Of a DNA stretch of 64,000 nt, positions 8,569 through 15,230 are shown one piece after another. The stretch covers positions 248,001 to 312,000 of the forward strand of contig NZ_JAASAG010000006.1 in NCBI RefSeq assembly GCF_012726265.1, read 5' to 3'. The notes beneath the pieces are model-generated. The model was not told where the DNA came from and made no database searches. It saw only the letters and a program-made list of their open reading frames with translations. The position numbers and the translations under genes are program-made. Source of the stretch: Streptomyces sp. HNM0575 (GTDB taxonomy: Bacteria; Actinomycetota; Actinomycetes; Streptomycetales; Streptomycetaceae). Numbering within the stretch: position 1 is the stretch's first letter; the number at the start of each line of letters is the position of its first letter.

Positions 8569-11190
8569 TCAGTGCTCCTTGACCAGGTCTGCGTACGGGC
8601 CGCCGCGGGCCACCAGTTCCTCGTGACGGCCGCGTTCGACGACGCTGCCGTGGTCCAGCATCACGATCTCGTCGCTGTCGCGGACCGTGCTCAGCCGGTG
8701 CGCGATGACCACGCACGCGCAGCCGCGCCGCCGCAGGTTGTCGATGATGACCTGCTCGGTCTGGGCGTCGAGCGCGCTGGTCACCTCGTCCAGTACGAGG
8801 ATGCTCGGCCGCCGCACCAGCGCGCGGGCGATCTCCAGGCGCTGCCGCTGCCCGCCCGAGAGGTTGCGGCCGTCCTGCTCGACGCGGCTGTGTATGCCGC
8901 CGGGCCGCCGTGTGAAGTCGTCGAGCACGGCGGCGTCGCGCAGCGCGGCGGTGACCGCCTCGTCCGGTATCGACGGGTCCCACAGCGCCACGTTGTCCCG
9001 TACGGTCCCCTCGAAGAGGAAGACGTCCTGGTCGACGAAGGAGACCGAGGCGGCCAGCGCGCTGCGGGAGATGTCCTCAAGCCGCTGCCCGTCGATGCGG
9101 ATCACTCCCTCCCACGGGCTGTACAGGCCCGAAATCAGCCTGGACACCGTGGACTTGCCGCTGCCGGAGCCGCCGACGAGCGCGACCTGCCGGCCCGGTC
9201 CGACCGACAGCGAGAAGTCCGTCAGCAGCGGCTTGTCGAGCGGGCTGTAGCCGAACGTGATGCTCTCCAGGGACACATGGCCCTTGAGGCGGCGGGTGTC
9301 CGCGACGGGCTCGCGCCGAGAGTAGAGCGAGTCGACGGGGAAGTTCTCCACGTCCTTCAGCCTGGCCACGTCCGCCGCGAAGTCCTGGATGCGCCCGGCG
9401 ACGCCGTTGAGCCGTGTGATGGGAGCGGTGAAGCGCGTCACGAGCGCCTGGAAGGCCACGAGCAGACCGATCGAGATGTGCCCCTCGACGGCGCGCATGC
9501 CGCCGATCAGCAGGATCATCGCGCTGTTGAGCGTCGCGAGCGTGGGCGCGACCACGGCGAGCCAGGCCGTGGGGACCCCGAGCTTCTGCTGCTCCTCCAG
9601 GGTGGTCGCGTGCTGCCCGGACCAGCGGCGGAAGTAGCCGTTCTCGCCGCCGGTGGCCTTCATCGTCTCGATCAACTGGAGGCCGGTGTAAGAGGTGTTG
9701 GTGAGCCGCGCGGTGTCGGCCCGCAGCTTCTGCGTGCCGGTGGCCCGCAGCCGTATCACCACGCGCATCGCGACGAGGTTGCCCAGCGCGATCAGCACGC
9801 CGATCACGGTCAGCTGCGGGTCGTACGTCCACAGCAGCACCGCGTAGAGGATGACGACGACGGCGTCGACGCCGGCCGCGGCCAGGTCGCGGGAGAGCGT
9901 CTCGGCGACGGTGTCGTTGGACTGGAGCCGCTGCACCAGGTCGGCGGGGCTGCGCTGCGCGAAGAACGTGACGGGCAGGCGCAGCAGATGCCGGAAGAAG
10001 CGGGCGCTGCTGAGCGTCGAGGAGATGATGCGCCCGCGCAGCAGGTTCGCCTGCTGGAGCGCGGTCAGCACGGCCGTGAGCAGGACCATCGCGCCCATCG
10101 AGCCGAACAGCACGCCCAGCAGCGACGTCTGGTCCCCGATCAGGAACATGTCGATGTACGTGCGGCTCAGCGCGGGCACCGCGGCGCCCACGCCCACCAG
10201 CAGCAGGCTGGCGAGCAGCGCGGCCAGCATCGTGCCGGTGGTGCGGCGCAGCCTCGCCGGCATGGCGCTCATGAAGCCGGGGCGCTTGCCGCCGCGGCGG
10301 AAGTCCTCGCCGGGCTCGAAGGTGAGGACGACGCCGGTGAAGCTGGTGTCGAACTCCTCCATGGGCACGAAACGGCGGCCCTTGTCGGGGTCGTTGATGT
10401 GTACGCCGCGACGGCCGAGGCGCCGTCCCATCCCCTCGTAGACGACGTAGTGGTTGAACTCCCAGAACAGGACGGCGGGCGCCGGCACCTCCGCGAGGGC
10501 CGCCGGCTCCATCTGCATGCCCTTGGCGGTCAGGCCGTAACTGCGGGCGGCCTTCAGGAGGTTGCTGGCGCGCGAGCCGTCGCGGGAGACGCCGCAGGCG
10601 ATGCGCAGCTCTTCGAGGGGCACGTGCCGGCCCCAGTGGCCGAGGACCATGGACAGCGCGGCGGCGCCGCACTCGACGGCCTCCATCTGGAGCACGGTGG
10701 GCGTGCGGATGGTCCGGTACTTGGGCTTCGGTATCTGCTGCGGCGGTGTGGGTCCGTCGCCTCCGCCGGTGCGGTGCTTGCCGCTGTTCCTGGGGCCCGC
10801 CTTGGCGGCGGACCTGTCGCCGGACCTGTCGCCTGACTTGTCAGCGGGCTTGTCGCCGGACCTGGCGCCGCCCGGGCGGTGCCGTCTGCGGCCGGGCGGC
10901 GGGAGGCGGTTCCGGCCGTCGCCGTCGCCGTCGGTACCGGCGTCGGGGCGCGTGCCCGCGTCCGGGGTGCGGGGCTCGGGCGCCGGCGCCTTCCGGCCGG
11001 ACTTCGCGGCGGACCTGCCGGACTTCGCGGGCCTGCCGGGCTCGGCCGAACCGGCGGGCTGCTTACGGGACTTGGCGGGGTTGGCGGGCGACTTGGCGGG
11101 CTTCGCGGACCCGGCCGCCCTGCCCGCCCTGCCCTTCCTGGAGGACGGGGCCGCGTCGGCCTGCTTGCCGGGCTTCTGCCGCGGGCTCAC
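8569..11190 (-). CDS. NHLM-type bacteriocin export ABC transporter with C39 peptidase domain
   Basis: An 873-residue peptidase-containing exporter. It starts at GTG 11190, overlapping the adaptor stop as GTGA. Residues 1-150 are a Lys/Pro/Ala/Gly-rich, probably disordered extension. The C39 cysteine protease domain follows with Gln168, catalytic Cys174 (VECGAAALSM), His247 (NHYVVYEG) and Asp267 (NDPDKG). This domain cleaves leader peptides after Gly-Gly during export. A six-helix transmembrane domain comes next, then an ATPase with Walker A GGSGSGKST, signature LSGGQRQRLE and Walker B ILVLDEVTSAL. All catalytic residues are intact. The partner ATPase gene starts 2 nt after its stop. The double-glycine peptide encoded at 12370 is its obvious substrate. 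Confidence 0.92.
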   Translation of the reverse strand: MSPRQKPGKQADAAPSSRKGRAGRAAGSAKPAKSPANPAKSRKQPAGSAEPGRPAKSGRSAAKSGRKAPAPEPRTPDAGTRPDAGTDGDGDGRNRLPPPGRRRHRPGGARSGDKPADKSGDRSGDRSAAKAGPRNSGKHRTGGGDGPTPPQQIPKPKYRTIRTPTVLQMEAVECGAAALSMVLGHWGRHVPLEELRIACGVSRDGSRASNLLKAARSYGLTAKGMQMEPAALAEVPAPAVLFWEFNHYVVYEGMGRRLGRRGVHINDPDKGRRFVPMEEFDTSFTGVVLTFEPGEDFRRGGKRPGFMSAMPARLRRTTGTMLAALLASLLLVGVGAAVPALSRTYIDMFLIGDQTSLLGVLFGSMGAMVLLTAVLTALQQANLLRGRIISSTLSSARFFRHLLRLPVTFFAQRSPADLVQRLQSNDTVAETLSRDLAAAGVDAVVVILYAVLLWTYDPQLTVIGVLIALGNLVAMRVVIRLRATGTQKLRADTARLTNTSYTGLQLIETMKATGGENGYFRRWSGQHATTLEEQQKLGVPTAWLAVVAPTLATLNSAMILLIGGMRAVEGHISIGLLVAFQALVTRFTAPITRLNGVAGRIQDFAADVARLKDVENFPVDSLYSRREPVADTRRLKGHVSLESITFGYSPLDKPLLTDFSLSVGPGRQVALVGGSGSGKSTVSRLISGLYSPWEGVIRIDGQRLEDISRSALAASVSFVDQDVFLFEGTVRDNVALWDPSIPDEAVTAALRDAAVLDDFTRRPGGIHSRVEQDGRNLSGGQRQRLEIARALVRRPSILVLDEVTSALDAQTEQVIIDNLRRRGCACVVIAHRLSTVRDSDEIVMLDHGSVVERGRHEELVARGGPYADLVKEH

Positions 11191-11990
11191 GGGAGCAGCC
11201 AATCGACGGGACGCTGCGGAGGCTGGTGTATCGCGCCGTCGGTGATCGTCAGCGATTCGAGCCGGTACGGTGGGCCCTTCTCGGAGGACCACTTGTAACC
11301 GGACTTCGTCGACGCCGACTTCTCCAGCTCCACCAGGACCGGCACGGGCTGGCCGTCCTTGGTGAACTGCGCCGCCAGCCTGTCGTCGCCGAGGAATCCG
11401 CTGATCTGCTGCCGGGTCTGCGCCCGGCCGACGGCCTTGACCTTGCCGCGCAGCACTCCGTACTCGTCGGTGGGCGCCGACTGCACCGTCAGGTCGACGG
11501 CGGCGCCGGGGGAGACCGTGGAGCCGCCGCTGCCCGAGACGTACAGCATCGCGACGAGCGGCTCGTCGGCACGCTCGATGCGTTCGACCGTCGCCACGTC
11601 CTTGCCCGGTGTGATCACCGAGCCGATCTTCGCCGTCATCGACGTCATGCGGCCCGGGGCGACCGTGCGAACTGCCCTGTATCCGGTGTCGGTTCGCACC
11701 TTCAGCACGGGTGTACGGGGCGGGAGCATGCGGCCCTCCTCGGCCAGCACCTGCACGACCTGGCCCGAGACGGGGCTCTGGAGCACGTAGCTGCCCTTGG
11801 AGTGGGTGAGGACGCCGGGAGCGTCGAGCTTGCCCGAGACCTTGCCGGTGATGGCCCAGTACGCCGCACCGGCCATCACGAGCACGGTGACGAGCAGCAC
11901 GAGCCAGCCCTGCGGGCGCGCGAAGCGCACGGGCAGGTCGAGTTCCTCGGGGGATTGCAGCTTGGAAAACGCCTTCTGCCGGAACTGCAC
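11187..11990 (-). CDS. HlyD-family secretion adaptor of the NHLM-type export system
   Basis: A 267-residue protein with a short cytoplasmic N-terminus (KLQSPEELDLPVRF), one membrane helix at about residues 27-50, and an extracytoplasmic biotinyl-lipoyl-like/HlyD region (GVLTHSKGSYVLQSPVSGQVVQV). The LQSPEELD opening is typical of adaptors that partner NHLM transporters. The GTG at 11990 has GAGGGA about 10 nt upstream. Its TGA overlaps the GTG of the peptidase transporter by 4 nt, so translation is coupled. In a Gram-positive cell it would extend the export path through the wall or steady the two ABC subunits. Confidence 0.87.
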   Translation of the reverse strand: MQFRQKAFSKLQSPEELDLPVRFARPQGWLVLLVTVLVMAGAAYWAITGKVSGKLDAPGVLTHSKGSYVLQSPVSGQVVQVLAEEGRMLPPRTPVLKVRTDTGYRAVRTVAPGRMTSMTAKIGSVITPGKDVATVERIERADEPLVAMLYVSGSGGSTVSPGAAVDLTVQSAPTDEYGVLRGKVKAVGRAQTRQQISGFLGDDRLAAQFTKDGQPVPVLVELEKSASTKSGYKWSSEKGPPYRLESLTITDGAIHQPPQRPVDWLLP

Positions 11991-12369
11991 GGGGCTATTC
12001 CCTCAACTGCGTTCGTCGCTTTCGGGCATGACGCTTCCTTCGGGGCGGCGCATGGACGCCGTCCACTTCACATCGGCTTCATCGGCGGACGGGCGGGCAC
12101 GGGCCGGGGGAACGGCCGGGTATGGCGCCGCCGTACGCAGACGGTAATTCGTGGGCGGTACTCCGGGGAGTGTACTCCGGAGAGTGTGCGGACTTCCGGG
12201 ACAGGTCCTTCACAACGCTTCACAAAAGCGTTTCACGACTGTCCCGTACACATCCGTAAGCCCCGGAACAAGGGGGTTCCGGGGCTCACTTCACCCCACT
12301 GGGATTCGGATGCGCCGGGCGGTGCGGGGTGTGCACTGCTGGCCCCGCCGCCCGGCAGCAGGCATCGCC
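11991..12369 (-). other. Region between precursor gene and exporter operon
   Basis: No gene is supported in 379 bases. On the minus strand this is the 3' side of the precursor gene and the 5' side of the adaptor gene. It contains a hairpin at 12259-12286, and near 12160-12190 two partly repeated copies of a TACTCCGGGGAGTG-like element. A separate promoter for the exporter operon may lie here but cannot be placed with confidence. Confidence 0.5.
12259..12286 (-). terminator. Hairpin between precursor peptide gene and exporter genes
   Basis: Perfect 11-bp inverted repeat AGCCCCGGAAC / GTTCCGGGGCT with a 6-nt loop, about 85 nt beyond the precursor stop. It has no T-run, as is usual in these genomes. 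It probably ends or thins precursor transcripts before the exporter genes. Confidence 0.6.
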
Positions 12370-12573
12370 TCAGAGACCGGCGACACCGGTGATCTGGGAG
12401 GTGTCGACGCCGGTCAGGCCGGAGGCAACGCCGTTCACGGTGTTGGCGGTCTCGGAAACCGGGGCGACGGAGTCCGCGGTGCTCACAGCGGTGCCGACGA
12501 CCGAGCCGAGGACGCCACCCGAAACGTTGTCCAGGTCGTTGTCGGAAATCTCGCGGGTCTCAATGAAGTCCAT
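12370..12573 (-). CDS. Double-glycine leader peptide precursor (bacteriocin-like, 67 aa)
   Basis: The ATG at 12573 has GAAGGGAAG 8 nt upstream. The first 20 residues form a classical export leader: acidic MDFIETREIS, then DNDLDNVSGG, which fits the (E/D)LxxVxGG pattern cut by C39 peptidases. The predicted 47-residue core is rich in Val, Gly, Ala, Ser and Thr. It has no Cys, no aromatic residue and no Lys, Arg or His; its only charged residues are two Asp and one Glu. Without Cys it cannot form lanthionines, and no modifying enzyme is encoded nearby. It lies upstream of the adaptor and two ABC genes on the same strand. Activity is unknown: a bacteriocin, a signal, or a surface-active peptide are all possible. 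Confidence 0.85.
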   Translation of the reverse strand: MDFIETREISDNDLDNVSGGVLGSVVGTAVSTADSVAPVSETANTVNGVASGLTGVDTSQITGVAGL

Positions 12574-13452
12574 GAGTTGAGCTTCCCTTCGCTTGCTCTG
12601 GTGTTCTCAATAGCATCGGCCGGCTCGGGGAAAGCCGTCCGGCCGTACGAGCGGTCGTCTGATGCCCGAGAACGGGAACCATTCGTTCAACTTCCGCGTC
12701 AGGGCCCGATCAAAGCACGTGTACGCGCTGCCGGGCCACTCGTCCGTGTGCTCGTCAGGCGCCGATAAGGGCCCTCGACTTCGCCGAGGTGTAGCCGTGT
12801 GCACGAATTCGTGGCGAAGCCTTCACTTGTCACTCCGGCCGTGTCCGCACTCTGGAACACGGCGGTGCGCCCCAATTGGACAATCCCGCCCCAAGTCCAC
12901 CGCACGGCAAGCACGCCCCCGTACGCCCCGGTGTCCATGTGCCGTCCTTACGGACCAGTTGTGCAGGTTCGCTGAATTCAGTTTCGGTGCAGTGGAGTTG
13001 CTCCCGCCTGCGCGGTCTGACCTGCGGCTGCGGGCTCTGTGAAGGGGCTCTGCACGGACGGTGACTCAAGGTAGCCGGAGAATTCCGCACCGAAGTCCCC
13101 TCGTATCAGAGGCACTTAAGGAAGGGTAAGGGCGAAATGACCCCTTCGAATGCCGGGACGTGAACGGGCGGGGCGATGCGGTCATGGAGGCATGCATCGG
13201 AATTTCGCGGGCTCGGGTGGGTGTGCGGAGGTCCGCTGCGGGCGCTCAACTGCGGTGGAGCCGCGAGCTCGTGAGCCGGTGTCAGCGTGGCTCCCCTCGG
13301 GACCCCTCCGGGCCGGCAGGGCGACCCGCGGCATATATCCCCAACAGCGCACGAAGTCCAGTAAATCGACGGATCGTGCTGAACCGTGACGATCGCAGGG
13401 CGAGTTCGTTGACCCTGTGCAGGCTGGTAGTGGGTTCCCCCACGTTGGCAAT

Positions 13453-13480
13453 CGGGGCCCCGGGTTCGCCCGGGGCCCCG
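13453..13480. terminator. 12-bp perfect hairpin with TTCG tetraloop
   Basis: Arms CGGGGCCCCGGG and CCCGGGGCCCCG enclose TTCG. This is among the most stable hairpins possible, and reads as a terminator-like structure with the stabilising UUCG loop on the plus strand. No plus-strand gene precedes it within the window's geneless stretch, so what it terminates, or what RNA it belongs to, is not clear. Confidence 0.65.
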
Positions 13481-13628
13481 GTCTGTGTGCGGACCCGTCC
13501 CGGTCCGCCCCCACCACGGCTCCGGATGCGACGGACCGCGACCGCACGCGGCGCCGACCGCGTACCACGTCCTCGGCCCCGCCACCGGCGAGTTGAGTCG
13601 ACGGCAGAACTTCTGCGCACGCGGCTAT

Positions 13629-13643
13629 TTGACAAGCGCTTGT
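13629..13643 (+). promoter_or_regulatory. Probable promoter -35 box overlapped by a palindrome (phospholipase A2)
   Basis: TTGACA at 13629-13634 is a consensus -35 box. Possible -10 sequences lie around 13653-13660. ACAAGCGCTTGT at 13632-13643 is a perfect 12-bp palindrome overlapping the -35 box, a layout expected of a repressor site. The ATG of the phospholipase is 84 nt downstream. Confidence 0.5.
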
Positions 13644-13717
13644 TCTGTCATGCTCATGATTCGAAAAGTTCCGCAAGTCCGATGTTCCGGACCACCTCTC
13701 CCCCACGGAGGTACGAA

Positions 13718-14194
13718 ATGCGTCGAAGACTCGCCGCGGGCGTCATCGTCTCGTCCACGGCTCTCCTCGCCGTCCTCGGCACCGCGACAACCGCTGTCGC
13801 GGACCCGGCGGACAAACCCCAGGTGCTCGCGAGCTGGACCCAGACCGACGCGGGAAGCCAGAACGCCTTCCTCGCCGCAAGGGCCGACCAGGGCGCTTGG
13901 GCCGACTACAACTTCGACTGGTCGACCGACGTCTGCTCCTCGTCACCTGACAACCCGTTCGGCTTCCCCTTCGAGAACGGGTGCATACGGCACGACTTCG
14001 GCTACCGCAACTACAAGGCGCAGGGCACCTTCGAGGCCAACAAGGACCGCATCGACAGCGCCTTCTACGAAGACCTCAAGCGCGTGTGCACCCAGTACGA
14101 CGGTGCGACCAAGAAGTCCTGCGACGGCCTCGCATGGACCTACTACCAGGCCGTGGTGATCCTGGGCGTCAAGAAGGGCAGCCCGGTCGGCTGA
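13718..14194 (+). CDS. Secreted phospholipase A2 (Streptomyces type)
   Basis: A 158-residue precursor with a Sec signal (MRRRLAAGVIVSSTALLAVL, likely cut after Ala-Val-Ala near residue 28). The mature protein of about 130 residues has the catalytic signature Cys89-Ile-Arg-His92-Asp93-Phe-Gly-Tyr-Arg-Asn, where the His-Asp pair is catalytic. Four cysteines (73, 89, 124, 135) would form two disulfides, as in the small prokaryotic enzymes. It hydrolyses the sn-2 ester of phospholipids outside the cell with Ca2+. The ATG at 13718 follows ACGGAGGT (13705-13712). It stands alone, with a terminator hairpin downstream. Confidence 0.93.
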   Translation: MRRRLAAGVIVSSTALLAVLGTATTAVADPADKPQVLASWTQTDAGSQNAFLAARADQGAWADYNFDWSTDVCSSSPDNPFGFPFENGCIRHDFGYRNYKAQGTFEANKDRIDSAFYEDLKRVCTQYDGATKKSCDGLAWTYYQAVVILGVKKGSPVG

Positions 14195-14286
14195 CGGCGC
14201 CGCCGGGCGGAGCGCCACGCACACGCGCCCGCTCCGACCCGCACACCGGCGCACATCCACGTACACGCTCTTCGTCCGCACACAGC

Positions 14287-14324
14287 TGCGCGGGACGCCG
14301 CCGGAAGGACGGGCGTCCCGCGCA
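14287..14324 (+). terminator. Hairpin terminator after phospholipase gene
   Basis: 13-bp perfect stem TGCGCGGGACGCC / GGCGTCCCGCGCA with a 12-nt loop, 92 nt past the phospholipase stop. It could also serve the convergent gene ending at 14387. Confidence 0.7.
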
Positions 14325-14386
14325 CTCGTGCCGTCCCGCCGCCGGGGCCCGTACGCGCCGGGCCCGCGCGCGGCGGGGACGGACCG

Positions 14387-14620
14387 TCAGACGTGGTCCG
14401 CGAGTTCCATGCGCCCCTGCATACGGGCGCAGCTCGCGCAGCAGAAGAAGCGGCCCTCGGCCTCGAGGCCGTGACCCAGGATGCGGCAGCCGCAGTTCTC
14501 ACAGATCGGCGCCATCTTCTGCGCGGCACATTCGAAGCTGTCGAAGGTGTGCACCGCGCCTGCCGCCCGTACCTCGAAGGCGGCCTCGTAGTCGTTCCCG
14601 CAGACCTCGCATACGGCCAT
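14387..14620 (-). CDS. Small zinc-ribbon protein (77 aa)
   Basis: A conserved type of small actinomycete protein of unknown role. It has four Cys clusters: CEVC at residues 4-7, FEC near 31, CENC near 40, then FFCCASC near 60. These could bind one or two zinc ions, as in metallothionein-like or zinc-ribbon proteins. GAGGAG lies a few nt before the ATG at 14620. There is no signal peptide, so it acts in the cytoplasm. The function is not known. Confidence 0.8.
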   Translation of the reverse strand: MAVCEVCGNDYEAAFEVRAAGAVHTFDSFECAAQKMAPICENCGCRILGHGLEAEGRFFCCASCARMQGRMELADHV

Positions 14621-14725
14621 CTCAAGCTCCTCGCATGATGTGGATGGGGTGGGCTGGACTCGGTCGGTGGAGAGGACTGACGGGCTGACGGCCGGCCGTA
14701 CGGGGACGGGGAGTCCGGGGACCGG

Positions 14726-14956
14726 TCAGTCGCTGGAGAGGGCCTCGACGAGGTCGCCGGTCCCGGGGTGCGGCATCGACCTGGCGACGTCGGCGACGTC
14801 CCGGTCCGTGACCACGCCCTTGATCTTGCTGTCCGGGCCGCAGACCGGGAGGGCGCCGACACCCGTCCTCGTCATTATTCGGGCGGCGCCGGCGGCCGAC
14901 TGGTCCGTCCGTACGCAGTCGGCACCCGGGCTCACAACTTCTCGTGCAGTGGTCAT
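14726..14956 (-). CDS. Short CBS-domain protein, one CBS motif only (possibly truncated)
   Basis: A 76-residue protein from ATG 14956. The sequence MTTAREVVSPGADCV, then IMTRTGVGALPVCGPDSKIKGVVTDRDV, is the first CBS motif of a common actinomycete two-CBS stress protein of about 135-140 residues. The usual inter-motif helix and second CBS motif are missing. The frame closes with DLVEALSSD, and no second CBS motif is visible in any frame before 14640. Paired CBS motifs normally bind adenine nucleotides, so a lone motif would have to dimerise. It could be a decayed gene or a genuine short form. Confidence 0.65.
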   Translation of the reverse strand: MTTAREVVSPGADCVRTDQSAAGAARIMTRTGVGALPVCGPDSKIKGVVTDRDVADVARSMPHPGTGDLVEALSSD

Positions 14957-15144
14957 GCGACAGGCTCCTCGACGGCTTCTCGGGCGGTGGCACGGCGATC
15001 CGCTCCGGCGCGCCCGGCACGGAGAACCGCGCCGTGGCCGCAGCGGGTAGCACGTTCCCGCCGGCTCAAACCCCGGCAAAGGGGGGCGCAGCGGGCGGCC
15101 GAGCCCCCTCCCGTACGTCGCCGTGCCCCTCCTCCCGGACACAC

Positions 15145-15194
15145 GGCAGCGCCCCGCCCGGCGGGGGTGGGCCCCCACCCGGCAGGGCGCTGCC
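15145..15194. terminator. Hairpin between 5'-nucleotidase and CBS genes
   Basis: Outer perfect 10-bp stem GGCAGCGCCC / GGGCGCTGCC, with a C- and G-rich interior that pairs further. It lies 36 nt past the 5'-nucleotidase stop on the minus strand. Confidence 0.65.
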
Positions 15195-15230
15195 TGTGCG
15201 CACGCGCCGCACGCAGGCGGCCGGTGCGCG

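Larger units (their letters stand above)
12574..13717. other. Geneless stretch upstream of the precursor peptide and phospholipase genes
   Basis: No open frame in these 1144 bases has the third-position G/C bias of true genes here, and parts are clearly less GC-rich. The region should hold the minus-strand promoter of the precursor gene and the plus-strand promoter of the phospholipase gene. It also holds a very strong TTCG-loop hairpin (13453-13480), a 13-bp palindrome (13604-13616) and a palindrome over a TTGACA box (13629-13643). A small RNA or a small unrecognised gene is possible. Confidence 0.55.

Noticed and set aside
5023-8582. Long open frames antisense or out of frame over the export ABC gene
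   Set aside because: They arise from high G/C at third positions. Their translations are Arg/Ala/Gly/Pro strings with no domain, while the minus-strand frame encodes an intact ABC transporter.
12370-12573. Lanthipeptide (type A2) precursor
   Set aside because: The leader type fits, but the core has no Cys and no lanthionine synthetase is present in the window.
12699-12938. A possible 79-residue minus-strand gene with a weak AAGGAC ribosome site
   Set aside because: Third-position G/C is about 70 percent, well under the neighbours, and no family features are seen. It is not strong enough to annotate.
13137-13163. An eight-codon plus-strand frame after AAGGAAGGGTAAGGG, leader-peptide-like
   Set aside because: No attenuator structure or biosynthetic gene follows it, and so short a frame occurs easily by chance.
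13604-13616. GCAGAA-C-TTCTGC palindrome as a fifth IclR box
   Set aside because: The half-sites are in the opposite order and spacing is one base, so it does not match the TTCTGC-N3-GCAGAA boxes, and it lies 19 kb from that cluster.
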